This document shows, piece by piece, positions 27,188 to 36,863 of a DNA stretch of 64,000 nucleotides. The translations under genes and the position numbers were made by a program. The notes under the pieces were generated by a model. That model worked only from the letters and a program-made list of their open reading frames with translations, had not been told where the DNA came from and ran no database searches. Numbering within the stretch: the stretch's first letter is position 1; the number at the start of each line of letters is the position of its first letter. The stretch comes from Wenyingzhuangia fucanilytica (GTDB lineage Bacteria > Bacteroidota > Bacteroidia > Flavobacteriales > Flavobacteriaceae): the NCBI RefSeq assembly GCF_001697185.1, contig NZ_CP014224.1:744001-808000 (forward strand), read 5' to 3'.

Positions 27188-29767
27188 ATGAAATTTTTAA
27201 ATATAAATACCATTTTTTTAATGGTGGTAGGAGTTTTGAGTGCTCAAGAAACTAACAGTGATTGGCCTGTATTAAAAACTTACGACCAAGAGCATATTCA
27301 AAAAATTAAAATGCCTGTAGGAGGTATTGGTACAGGAACGGTGTCTTTTACGGGAAGAGGTTCTTTAGAAGATTGGGAAATTATGAATCGTCCGGCAAAA
27401 GGGTTTAATCCTACTTTAGAAAATTGGGGACCAGTGAAAGAAAAAGGACCCTTTTTTGCCATTTTTATGGAAGATGAAGATGGAAATAAACAAACCCGTT
27501 TGTTAGAAGGAATGCAAGATGAAGCAACTTTTGAAGGGACTTGGGGAGCTACTTCTAATCAACATGGATTACCACGTTTTAATAATACCACTTTTAAAAC
27601 AGCCTATCCTTTTGGCCAAGCTTATTTAAGTGATAAGGAGGTACCAGTAGCTGTGGTGGTTGAGGCATTTAATCCATTAATTCCAGGGAATATAGATGAT
27701 AGTAGTATTCCTATAGTTATTTTAAATTACAAAGTAAAAAATACAAGCAATAAAGACTTGTCTATTTCTTTAGCAGGATCCATTCAAAATTTTATTGGTT
27801 TTGATGGAACTAGAGGAAAAGCTATCAAAAACATAAATACCATTCGTGAAGAAAATGAGTTGAAAGGAATTCATTATACCAGTAATGGAGTAGACCCTAA
27901 AAGTGAACAATGGGGAACCATGAGTTTTGTTTCTTTAAATAAAGGAGAAACAACTTACCGTACTGCTTGGCAAAAAAAGACGAGTAGATGGGATAAAAAA
28001 AGATTAGACTTTTGGGATGATTTTAGTGAAGATGGAATTCTTGAAAAAAGAGAAAATAAGAATGCAAATGCCCCTATGGGATCTTTAGCGGTAAAGACTA
28101 CTTTAAAAGCAGGAGAAGAAAAAAACTTTCGTTTTTTAATAAGTTGGCACTTTCCAAACAGACAAACTTGGGATAAACCAGGATTTCAGAAACACATAAA
28201 AGCAACCGTTGGTAATTATTATACTACAAAATATGCCGATTCTTGGGAGGTGATTACCAAAACAATTCCACGTTTAAAAACCTTAGAAAATAGCACTAAA
28301 GCGTTTGTCAATTCGCTTATCAAAAGTGATATTCCAGAGGAAATTAAAGAATCTGCATTATTCAATTTAGCACATTTAAGAACGCAATTGGCTTTCCGTA
28401 TTAAGAGTGGACAACTGTTAGGTTGGGAAGGACTTTTTGATACTTATGGTTCTTGCTTTGGTTCTTGTACACACGTTTGGAATTACGAACAAACTACTGC
28501 TTTCTTGTTTGGTGGATTGGCAAAAACCATGAGAGAAGTAGAGTATAAATACGCTACAGATAATGAAGGGTTGATGAGTTTTAGAGTGTATTTACCTTTA
28601 AAAGAAGGAAATAAATGGGGAAAAGCAGCTGCTGATGGACAAATGGGAAGCATTATGAAGTTTTATAGAGATTGGCAACTGTCTGGAGATGATGCTTTTT
28701 TAAAAGAACACTGGCCAAAAGTTAAAAAATCATTAGAATTCTGTTGGATTCCTGGTGGTTGGGATGCTAATAAAGACGGTGTCATGGAAGGTTCTCAGCA
28801 CAACACCATGGATGTTGAATATTTTGGGCCTAATCCACAGATGGGATTTTGGTATTTGGGAGCTTTAAAAGCCTCAGAAGAAATGGCAAATTATTTAGGA
28901 GATAAAACCTTTGCTAAAACTTGTAAAAAATTATACCAAAAAGGATCTAAGTGGATGGATAAAAATCTATTCAATGGTGAATATTACGAGCAACACATAG
29001 AGCCACCTATGTCGGCGGATAAGGTAGCTCCATCATTAATGGGAATTACAACGGGGGATAAAGCGATTGATTTAACCTCTCCAGATTTTCAGTTAGGTAA
29101 AGGAGTGTTGGTAGATCAATTGGTGGGGCAATTTTTTGCGCACTTGGTTGGCTTAGGGTATTTGGCAGATGAAAATCATATTAAGACCACATTAAAGTCT
29201 ATTATGAAATACAACTATGTAGAGAATATGGCTTCACATGCTAATTTCCATCGTTCTTATGCTTTAGGGAATGAATCTGCTTTGTTAATGGCAGCGTATC
29301 CTAACGGAAGACCAGTAAAACCATTTCCGTATTATACAGAGGTAATGACAGGGTTTGAATACACAGCAGCTATTGGAATGTTACAAGAAGGTTTAACAGA
29401 AGAAGGATTGTTGTCTATTCGTAATATTAGAGATCGTTATGATGGTAAAAAAAGAAGTCCGTTTAATGAGGCCGAAGCTGGACACCATTATGCACGTAGC
29501 ATGGTAGCTTGGGCAGGTGTGTTGGCAACTACAAAATTCCATTATTCTGCAGTAGAAAAATCTATGAGTTTTACTTCTAAACCTGGAACTTATTTCTGGA
29601 GTAATGGTTATAGTTATGGAACTTGTGAGGTAAAAGAAAAAGAAGTGAACTTAACGGTTCTTTCAGGATCATTGGAATTAGCACAATTCTCTTTAGAGGG
29701 TGTTGGAACTAAAAAAATAAAAAATCAAACTATAAATTCAGGAAAGTCAATCAACATAAAACTATAA
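27188..29767 (+). CDS. GH116 beta-glycosidase (copy 1)
   Basis: Secreted 859-aa protein (signal peptide ending LSAQ, residue 20). MPVGGIGTGTVSFTGRG (42-58) begins the GH116 N-terminal beta-sandwich. The (alpha/alpha)6 domain has HVWNYEQ (429-435), where Glu434 aligns with the nucleophile, and NTMD (539-542), where Asp542 aligns with the acid/base. FGPNPQMG follows. GH116 members are retaining beta-glucosidases, beta-xylosidases or N-acetylglucosaminidases, related to human GBA2. Catalytic residues are complete. Its stop is immediately followed by the ATG of the propeller gene, then a second GH116. It probably trims beta-glucose or beta-xylose side groups. Confidence 0.92.
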   Translation: MKFLNINTIFLMVVGVLSAQETNSDWPVLKTYDQEHIQKIKMPVGGIGTGTVSFTGRGSLEDWEIMNRPAKGFNPTLENWGPVKEKGPFFAIFMEDEDGNKQTRLLEGMQDEATFEGTWGATSNQHGLPRFNNTTFKTAYPFGQAYLSDKEVPVAVVVEAFNPLIPGNIDDSSIPIVILNYKVKNTSNKDLSISLAGSIQNFIGFDGTRGKAIKNINTIREENELKGIHYTSNGVDPKSEQWGTMSFVSLNKGETTYRTAWQKKTSRWDKKRLDFWDDFSEDGILEKRENKNANAPMGSLAVKTTLKAGEEKNFRFLISWHFPNRQTWDKPGFQKHIKATVGNYYTTKYADSWEVITKTIPRLKTLENSTKAFVNSLIKSDIPEEIKESALFNLAHLRTQLAFRIKSGQLLGWEGLFDTYGSCFGSCTHVWNYEQTTAFLFGGLAKTMREVEYKYATDNEGLMSFRVYLPLKEGNKWGKAAADGQMGSIMKFYRDWQLSGDDAFLKEHWPKVKKSLEFCWIPGGWDANKDGVMEGSQHNTMDVEYFGPNPQMGFWYLGALKASEEMANYLGDKTFAKTCKKLYQKGSKWMDKNLFNGEYYEQHIEPPMSADKVAPSLMGITTGDKAIDLTSPDFQLGKGVLVDQLVGQFFAHLVGLGYLADENHIKTTLKSIMKYNYVENMASHANFHRSYALGNESALLMAAYPNGRPVKPFPYYTEVMTGFEYTAAIGMLQEGLTEEGLLSIRNIRDRYDGKKRSPFNEAEAGHHYARSMVAWAGVLATTKFHYSAVEKSMSFTSKPGTYFWSNGYSYGTCEVKEKEVNLTVLSGSLELAQFSLEGVGTKKIKNQTINSGKSINIKL

Positions 29768-30823
29768 ATGGAAATGAAAAATAATATTAAAAGAGCATGT
29801 ATTTATTTACCAATAGCTATGCTATTAATAGTGGTGTTGAGTGCCTGTGGGAGTAAAAAAGTTCAAAAATCAGAAACTAAGACAGGAACTACTCAAGAAG
29901 TTAAGCATACAGAAAAAGTAAGTTTTTCTTATTCAGAAATAGAAGGAATAGGAAAAGATCCTGTTTACAACAGAAGAGATCCAAGTGATATTATTAAAGT
30001 AGATAACAAATACTACATCTGGTACACTCGTATGGACAAGCCCGTAAGATCTGGTTATTGGGGAACTATTTGGTATGCTACCTCAGAAGATGAAGGACAT
30101 ACTTGGCAAGAACAAGGTATGGCATTAGGTTTAGGTAAAGAGGGAGCTTTTGATAGTCATTCAGTTTTTACGCCAAATATTTTGGCTTATAAAGGGAAAT
30201 ATTATATGTATTACACAGGAGTACAACCCACTCCAGGAAATCCAGATAAAAAATTTGAAGGAAATAGTACTACAGATTTTACAGCCATAGGTGTAGCGGT
30301 AGCAGATAGTCCTGAGGGACCTTTTAAAAGACCTAAAAACAATGTGGTAATTGCTCATAGTGAGGTATCGTCAGATTTTGATAGTTATCGAGTGGATGAT
30401 GCAAGTTTATTAGTGAGAGACGGAAAAATTTGGTTGTATTATAAAGGAAGATGTATAGAACATGGTAAAAAAGGTGCACATCACACTCAAATGGGAGTTG
30501 CAATAGCAGACAATCCAGAAGGACCTTTTAAAAAGTATGATCATCCTTTAATAGAAAAAGGTCATGAAGTATTGATATGGAATCAAAATGGAGGAGTAGC
30601 TTCTTTAGCTTCATTAAGCAAATCCATTCACTGGGCTAAAAACGGTTTAGATTTTAGTCCTGTTGCAAAAGAATTAACTACCATTCCTATGGCTCCAGGT
30701 TTATACAGACCACACTTAGAAGATGGAAATACAGCAAATGAGGTTCCAGGTTGGGGAATTTGTATGAGACAGAGTAAAGGAGAAGCACATTTGTTTAGAT
30801 ATGAAATGAAACACCTAGATTAA
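29768..30823 (+). CDS. Beta-propeller glycosidase lipoprotein (GH43/GH117-like)
   Basis: 351-aa lipoprotein (lipobox LSAC, Cys27). Blades of a five-bladed propeller are visible: RRDPSDIIKVDNKYYIWYT (69-87), a second KGKYYMYYTG blade (142-151), VADSPEGPF (178-186), VDDASLLVRDGKIWLYYKG (209-227) and a second IADNPEGPF (246-254). This is the clan GH-F-like architecture shared by GH43, GH32 and GH117; RRDPS with internal Asp residues supplies candidate catalytic acids. GH117 enzymes act on 3,6-anhydro-L-galactose or L-galactose ends, GH43 on arabinose, xylose or galactose. I cannot choose between them. It is wedged between two GH116 genes with 0- and 2-nt gaps, so it is surely coexpressed. Confidence 0.72.
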   Translation: MEMKNNIKRACIYLPIAMLLIVVLSACGSKKVQKSETKTGTTQEVKHTEKVSFSYSEIEGIGKDPVYNRRDPSDIIKVDNKYYIWYTRMDKPVRSGYWGTIWYATSEDEGHTWQEQGMALGLGKEGAFDSHSVFTPNILAYKGKYYMYYTGVQPTPGNPDKKFEGNSTTDFTAIGVAVADSPEGPFKRPKNNVVIAHSEVSSDFDSYRVDDASLLVRDGKIWLYYKGRCIEHGKKGAHHTQMGVAIADNPEGPFKKYDHPLIEKGHEVLIWNQNGGVASLASLSKSIHWAKNGLDFSPVAKELTTIPMAPGLYRPHLEDGNTANEVPGWGICMRQSKGEAHLFRYEMKHLD

Positions 30824-30825
30824 AA

Positions 30826-33366
30826 ATGAAACATATACATCTATTCATCATTGTAGTTTTAGTATTTACTTATGCCCAAGCTCAAGAAAATCAATGGCCT
30901 GTATTAAAATCTTACGATCAGGCTCATACAGATAGAATTGCCATGCCTGTTGGAGGTATTGGTACAGGAACCGTTTCGTTAACAGGAAGAGGTGCTTTAG
31001 AAGATTGGGAAGTAATGAGTAGACCAGCAAAGGGATATCAACCTAAATATACTGGAGTAGAAGTAATAAATAGAGCTCCTTTTTTCTCTATTTATTATAA
31101 AGAAGCACAAAAAGAAGTAAAAGCCTTGCTATTAGAAGGACCTGTACCTACTAAATATGATGAAGGTTATTATGGATCTAAGGCACCTAATCATGGATTG
31201 CCACGTTTTGCAGAAGCTACTTTTCAAACTGCTTATCCATTTGGACAAGTGTTGTTAAAAGATAAAGAAGTACCTGTACAAGTAACTGTTGGAGCATTTA
31301 ATCCTTTAATTCCAGGAAATGTAGAAGATAGTAGTTTACCTATGGCTGTTTTAAGTTACAAAGTAAAAAACACCAGTAGCAAACCTATTACCATTTCTTT
31401 AGCAGGTAACATTCCAAACTTTATAGGATTTGATGGTAAAGAGGGTAAATCTTACCAAAATATAAACACCTATAAGTCAGAAAACGGCATCAAAGGAATC
31501 CACTACACAGCAGGTAAAGATGTAGATAAAGAAAGTATGCAGTGGGGAAGTTTTAGTTTAACCACCAATAGTATTGGAGAAGTATCTTACAGAACCGCAT
31601 GGCAGCCTGGAGAATGGGGAAATAGTACGTTAGAGTTTTGGGATGATTATACGGATGATGGATTGTTAGAGGAAAGAACATCTAAACAAAAAAATAACAT
31701 GGGATCTTTAGCGGTAAAAACAACGCTAGCTCCTAACCAAGAAAAAGACATTCGTTTTTACATTACTTGGCATTTTCCAAATAGAGCCGCATGGAGAAAC
31801 GATAAAGAAAACGTTGGGAATTATTATGCAACACAATTTAAAGATTCTTGGGAAGTAGCACAAAAACACGTGGCTAGAATTCCTGAATTAGAGCAAAAAA
31901 CAAAAACGTTTGTCAATGCATTTATCAATAGTGATACTCCTGAAATTATAAAAGAAGCAGCCTTGTTTAACTTGGCACATTTTAGAACTCAGTTGGCATT
32001 TAAAACCAAATCGGGATATTATTTAGGATGGGAAGGAATAAAAGACAATGAAGGTAGTGGAGACGGTACCTGTACACATGTTTGGAATTATGAGCAAACC
32101 ATTCCTTTTTTGTTTGGTGATGTAGCTAAAAATATGAGAGAGGTAGAATTTCAATATGCTACCAATGCACAAGGCTTGATGTCTTACCGTATTCATTTGC
32201 CATTAAAAACCAAAGGAACCAATTTTGGATTGGCAGCTGCTGATGGGCAAATGGGAAGTATTATGAAGTATTACCGAGAATGGCAACTTTCTGGTGATGA
32301 TGAATTTTTGAAAAAGAATTGGAGCAATGTTAAAAAAGCAATGGAGTTCTGTTGGATTCCTAAGGGTTGGGATCCTGATAAGGATGGAGTGATGGAAGGA
32401 AGTCAGCACAATACCATGGATGTAGAATATTACGGACCTAATCCGCAAATGGGACTTTGGTATTTAGGAGCCTTGCGTGCTACCCAAAAAATGGCTAGTT
32501 ATTTAGGAGATAGAAAATTTGCTAAAACATGTGAATCTCTTTACAAAAATGGTTCTCAGTGGATGGATGAAAATCTTTTTAATGGAGAATATTATGTACA
32601 AGAAATTGTACCACCTATGCACGTAGACAGTATTGCTAAAGGATTGATTCGTGTAAAGAGACGTTTGGTTGCAGATGATCCACAGTATCAATTAGGAGAA
32701 GGAGTTTTAGTAGATCAATTGGTAGGACAAGTGGTGGCTCATATTTTAGATTTAGGATATTTGGTAGATAAAGAAAATATCAAAAAAACCAACGAATCTA
32801 TTTTAAAATACAATTATAGAGACAACTTAATGAAGCATCCAAATTTTATGCGTTCGTATGCCTATGGTAACGAATCTGCTTTGTTAATGGCTGCTTATCC
32901 TAACAAAAGACCTAAACAACCTTTTCCATATTATACAGAGGTAATGACGGGGTTTGAGCATACTGCAGCTGTAGCTATGATTTACGAAGGTCAAGAAGCA
33001 GAAGGATTAAAAACCATTCAAGATATTAGAAACCGTTACGATGGTAAAAAAAGAAATCCGTTTAACGAAGCGGAATTTGGACATCATTATGCACGTAGTA
33101 TGATGGCTTGGGCAGGTGTGTTAGCTACTTCTGGTTTCCATTATTCAGGAGTAGAAAGGTCAATGGAATTTACAGCTAAAGCAGGAATTTATTTTTGGAG
33201 TAACGGTTATAGCTGGGGAACATGTGAGGTTAAAAATAAAGAAGCAATTGTAACTGTACTTTCAGGAAAATTAGAATTAAAACGTTTTACACTAAACGGA
33301 ATTGGAACTAAAAAGTTTAGAAGAAAAGTAATTGATACAAATAAAAGTTATACGATAAAACTATAA
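30826..33366 (+). CDS. GH116 beta-glycosidase (copy 2)
   Basis: Secreted 846-aa protein (signal peptide ending AQAQ, residue 20). It is strongly similar to the GH116 at 27188 along its whole length. The nucleophile Glu423 lies in HVWNYEQ (418-424) and the acid/base Asp532 in NTMD (529-532), so both catalytic residues are kept. The main differences are in the loop just before HVW (SGDGT instead of CFGSC) and in the segment following PPM, which could change substrate choice. The pair looks like a local duplication. It starts 2 nt after the propeller gene and ends 5 nt before the SGNH gene. Confidence 0.92.
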   Translation: MKHIHLFIIVVLVFTYAQAQENQWPVLKSYDQAHTDRIAMPVGGIGTGTVSLTGRGALEDWEVMSRPAKGYQPKYTGVEVINRAPFFSIYYKEAQKEVKALLLEGPVPTKYDEGYYGSKAPNHGLPRFAEATFQTAYPFGQVLLKDKEVPVQVTVGAFNPLIPGNVEDSSLPMAVLSYKVKNTSSKPITISLAGNIPNFIGFDGKEGKSYQNINTYKSENGIKGIHYTAGKDVDKESMQWGSFSLTTNSIGEVSYRTAWQPGEWGNSTLEFWDDYTDDGLLEERTSKQKNNMGSLAVKTTLAPNQEKDIRFYITWHFPNRAAWRNDKENVGNYYATQFKDSWEVAQKHVARIPELEQKTKTFVNAFINSDTPEIIKEAALFNLAHFRTQLAFKTKSGYYLGWEGIKDNEGSGDGTCTHVWNYEQTIPFLFGDVAKNMREVEFQYATNAQGLMSYRIHLPLKTKGTNFGLAAADGQMGSIMKYYREWQLSGDDEFLKKNWSNVKKAMEFCWIPKGWDPDKDGVMEGSQHNTMDVEYYGPNPQMGLWYLGALRATQKMASYLGDRKFAKTCESLYKNGSQWMDENLFNGEYYVQEIVPPMHVDSIAKGLIRVKRRLVADDPQYQLGEGVLVDQLVGQVVAHILDLGYLVDKENIKKTNESILKYNYRDNLMKHPNFMRSYAYGNESALLMAAYPNKRPKQPFPYYTEVMTGFEHTAAVAMIYEGQEAEGLKTIQDIRNRYDGKKRNPFNEAEFGHHYARSMMAWAGVLATSGFHYSGVERSMEFTAKAGIYFWSNGYSWGTCEVKNKEAIVTVLSGKLELKRFTLNGIGTKKFRRKVIDTNKSYTIKL

Positions 33367-33371
33367 TAAAC

Positions 33372-34028
33372 ATGAAAAAAATAACCAAAATATTAATGCT
33401 ATCTATTTTTGTAATTACAGCGATAGCTTTCAGTAAAAAGAAACAAAAAGTATTAATTGTAGGAGACTCTATATCCATTGGATACACACCTTTTGTAAAA
33501 GAAAGTTTAAAAGAGGTTGCTGAGGTTGTACACAATCCAGGAAATGCAAAACATACGGGTAATGGATTAAAACATATTGAAGATTGGATTGGGAATGAAC
33601 AGTGGGACATCATCCATTTTAATTGGGGATTGTGGGATTTATGCTATAGACACCCAGATTCTAAAGTACAAGGGCAAAGAGATAAAGCCAATGGAACCAT
33701 TACTTTTTCTATAGAAGATTACGAGCGTAATTTAAGAGCCATTGTTAAAAAAATAAAACAAAAATCTAATGCCAAATTAATTTTTGTAACTACCTCTTAT
33801 GTACCTACTCAAGAAGCAGGAAGATATGTAGAAGATGCTATTAAATACAACAAAGTAGCACGTAAAGTAATGCAGGAAAATGATATCGAAATTAATGATA
33901 TCTATAAAGTTTCTAAAAAAATACATCAAGAATACGGAAAAGGAAATGATGACGTGCATTATACTCCAAAAGGGTACGAAGAATTAGGGAAACACATTAC
34001 CAAATTTCTAGAAAAAGAACTGAATTAG
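33372..34028 (+). CDS. SGNH/GDSL hydrolase
   Basis: 218-aa exported protein with an N-terminal hydrophobic segment (residues 7-20). GDSISIG (31-37) has the nucleophile Ser33, N84 in HFNWGLWD serves as the block III Asn, and Asp193 and His196 in DDVHYTP complete the triad. This small SGNH type is common in PULs as an esterase acting on O-acetyl groups or short acyl chains. It is distinct from the fused enzyme at 9383. Its stop codon directly abuts the ATG of the following sulfatase, which suggests translational coupling. Confidence 0.85.
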   Translation: MKKITKILMLSIFVITAIAFSKKKQKVLIVGDSISIGYTPFVKESLKEVAEVVHNPGNAKHTGNGLKHIEDWIGNEQWDIIHFNWGLWDLCYRHPDSKVQGQRDKANGTITFSIEDYERNLRAIVKKIKQKSNAKLIFVTTSYVPTQEAGRYVEDAIKYNKVARKVMQENDIEINDIYKVSKKIHQEYGKGNDDVHYTPKGYEELGKHITKFLEKELN

Positions 34029-35438
34029 ATGAAAATAAATTATCCGTTTTTACTATTCATAATACTAGTAAGTAGTTATATGTTTAGCCAGAAAACAACT
34101 AATAGCAAACCTAATTTGGTCATCATTTTTACAGACGATCAAGGGTATGGAGATTTACGTTGTTTTGGTGGCGAACATGTTTACACTCCTAATATTGATA
34201 GAATGGCAAATGAGGGAGCAAAGTTAACTAGTTTTTACATGGCATCTCCTTTATGTACTCCTTCAAGAGCTGCATTAATAACGGGTTCTTACCCTAGAAG
34301 AGTAAGTATGGAGCCACCTTCTAGTTTAGCCGTAGATTTGCCAAATGTTCCTAAAGGGAAAAAAATTCCTGTTTGTTTGGCTGCCGATGGAAATGGATTA
34401 AACCCTAATGAAGTTACACTTGCAGAAATAGCAAAATCCGTAGGGTATAGTACCGGAATGTTTGGAAAATGGCACTTAGGAGATCAACCTGAATTTTTAC
34501 CTACTAAACAAGGTTTTGATGAGTTTTTTGGTTTGCCATACAGTCATGATATTTCACCAAAACATCCAAGACAACAATTTTTTAAATTTCCATCACTTCC
34601 TCTTTTAGAAGGTGAAAAAGTAATAGAATTAGATCCTAACAAGGATAATTTAACCAAAAGAGTTACGCAAAGAGCTGTTCAGTTTATTAAAGAACACAAA
34701 GATGAAAACTTCTTTTTATACGTGCCACACCCAATTCCGCATGGACCTGTAGCAGCTTCTAAAGAAATTAAAAAGGAGTATGCAAACTTGTTAAAAAGTG
34801 GTGTAAAAGCTGATGATAACATATACTCAACGGCTATTTATGAAATTGATTGGTCGGTAGGACAAATATTAAAAACCTTAAAAGAACAAGGAATTGATGA
34901 CAACACTATTGTGCTATTTACGAGTGATAACGGTGCTGCCAACAAAAGAGGTTCTACCAAACCTTTAAGAGGCCATAAAGGACAAACTTTAGAAGGGGGA
35001 ATGCGTGTGCCTGCAGTAATTCGTTGGCCAGCAAAAATTAAAGCTGGAATTGAAATTGATGAATTATTAACAAGGATGGATGTGCTGCCCACTTTTGCAA
35101 AATTAATAGGAGCCACATTGTCTAAATATACCATTGATGGAAAAGACATCATGCCAGTGCTTACTACAGACGCAAAAACACCCCATGAATATTTCTTTTA
35201 TTCGCATTGGGGAACTTTAGAAGCGGTAAGATGGGGAGATTGGAAACTGAGAATTGTAAAAGGAGAAGCAGCGCTTTATAACTTAAAAACAGACATTGCA
35301 GAAAAGAACAATGTAATAAATCAGCATCCTAAAATAGTAGCACATTTAAAAAAAGAGATGCAAAAATTTGAAAAAGAAATGGATAAAAATGCACGTCCTG
35401 TTGGGCATGTAGAAAATCCTAAACCATTAACAAAATAA
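34029..35438 (+). CDS. S1 sulfatase (paralogue of 13567)
   Basis: Secreted 469-aa sulfatase (signal peptide ending MFSQ, residue 21). FTDDQGYGD is the metal site, CTPSR has Cys76, GKWHLGDQ has Lys147 and His149, and FTSDNGA follows. It matches the sulfatase at 13567 through GKWHLGDQPEF, FGLPYSHDI, the LPLLEG segment and the final VENPKPLTK. It differs by a longer loop (about 95-120) between the Cys helix and GKWH. The loop may sense a neighbouring sugar, so the two paralogues could act on the same sulfate in different contexts. It is first in a run of six sulfatase genes. Confidence 0.93.
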   Translation: MKINYPFLLFIILVSSYMFSQKTTNSKPNLVIIFTDDQGYGDLRCFGGEHVYTPNIDRMANEGAKLTSFYMASPLCTPSRAALITGSYPRRVSMEPPSSLAVDLPNVPKGKKIPVCLAADGNGLNPNEVTLAEIAKSVGYSTGMFGKWHLGDQPEFLPTKQGFDEFFGLPYSHDISPKHPRQQFFKFPSLPLLEGEKVIELDPNKDNLTKRVTQRAVQFIKEHKDENFFLYVPHPIPHGPVAASKEIKKEYANLLKSGVKADDNIYSTAIYEIDWSVGQILKTLKEQGIDDNTIVLFTSDNGAANKRGSTKPLRGHKGQTLEGGMRVPAVIRWPAKIKAGIEIDELLTRMDVLPTFAKLIGATLSKYTIDGKDIMPVLTTDAKTPHEYFFYSHWGTLEAVRWGDWKLRIVKGEAALYNLKTDIAEKNNVINQHPKIVAHLKKEMQKFEKEMDKNARPVGHVENPKPLTK

Positions 35439-35449
35439 TACATTTAAAC

Positions 35450-36862
35450 ATGATGAAAAAGTTCATTTTATTTAGTTTATTGATGTTGTCTTTTAGCTCT
35501 TGTATGGCTCAAAAGGAAAGTAGCAAACCTAATTTTATCATCATCTTTACAGACGATCAAGGGTATCAAGATTTGGGTTGTTTTGGTTCTCCAAACATTA
35601 AAACTCCTAACATAGATCAAATGGCATCTGAGGGAATGAAGTTTACGAACTTTTACGCTCAAACCGTTTGTGGACCATCAAGAGCGGCATTAATGACGGG
35701 TTCGTATCCTATGAGAAATGCACGTAATGACAATGGAGATAACCCACATCCTAAATTGGCATTAAGTGAAGTTACCATTGCTGAGGTGTTAAAACCTGTA
35801 GGTTACAAAACAGGTATGATTGGAAAATGGGATTTGGCAGGACATAACCCAGAAAAATTTAATCCAGATTTATTACCCATGCATCAAGGTTTTGATGAAT
35901 CTTTCTTAACTCCAGGAAGTAACGATGCAAGGGTGCACTTAATCAGAAATAACAAGTTGGTAGAAAAGAATGCAGACATGTCTACATTAACAAAAAGATA
36001 TACTAACGAGGCTATTAGTTTTATCGACAAAAACAAAAAACAACCTTTTTTTCTATATCTAGCGCACACCATGCCACATACCAAATTAGCTGTTTCTGAT
36101 GAATTCAAAGGAACATCAGAAGGAGGTTTGTACGGTGATGTTATTGAAGAAATAGACTATAATGTAGGTAGAATTTTAGATCATTTAAAACAAATAGGAT
36201 TAGATGAAAATACCTATGTAATTTATACAAGTGACAATGGGCCTTGGTGGATTAAAAAAGATCATGGAGGACATGCAGAACCTTTAAGGGGAGCAAAAAC
36301 ATCGGCTTGGGAAGGCGGATTTAGAGTTCCTGCCATTATACGTGCACCAGGAAAAGTGCCAGCCGGAAAAACGTCAGAAAATATAGTAGCCACTATAGAT
36401 TTGTTACCAACCATTGCAAAAATTGCTGGGGCAACAGTTCCAAAAGATAGAGTGATTGATGGGGTAGATGTTTCAGAAATTATTCATGGAACATCAACGT
36501 AATTGGATAGACCATTTTTTTACTATCAACATCATATTTTACGTGCTGTTAGAAAAGGGAAATGGAAGTTACATCTAGCTCATGAATCTTATCCAAAATC
36601 TATAGTTTCTAGAAAATGGCCAATTCATAGTGCTCCAAAAGATAGAGAATTATTTACCAAACCAATGCTTTACAATTTAGAAACAGATATTGCAGAAACT
36701 ACAGATGTTGCTGATGAAAATCCTAAAGTGGTTACAGAATTACTGAAACTTTTAGATTGGGCAAAACAAGACATTGGGGATATAAATAAACGTGGAGAAA
36801 ATGCAAGGCCACTTGGAAACGAACCTTATCACACACCAAATAACCTAATTCCAATAAATTAA
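35450..36862 (+). pseudogene. S1 sulfatase interrupted by an in-frame TAA
   Basis: A single reading frame of about 470 codons encodes a sulfatase. Codon 351 is TAA (36500-36502), right after IHGTST, and the frame continues with LDRPFFYYQ and the C-terminal subdomain (AVRKGKWKLHL) to 36862. The upstream part has a signal peptide, FTDDQGY, CGPSR with Cys74, and TSDNGPW. The usual GKWH is GKWD (125-128), so His is replaced by Asp128. The stretch after the stop has only a TTG at its start and no own leader. It corresponds to the C-terminal part of the sulfatase at 36864. The likely explanations are a recent nonsense mutation, a sequencing error or stop read-through. The truncated protein would lack part of the substrate-binding subdomain. 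Confidence 0.82.
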
Positions 36863-36863
36863 A

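Noticed and set aside
36503-36862. Separate 119-residue gene starting at TTG
   Set aside because: It lies in the same frame as the upstream sulfatase, has no leader and encodes only a sulfatase C-terminal subdomain, so I treat it as part of the interrupted gene.
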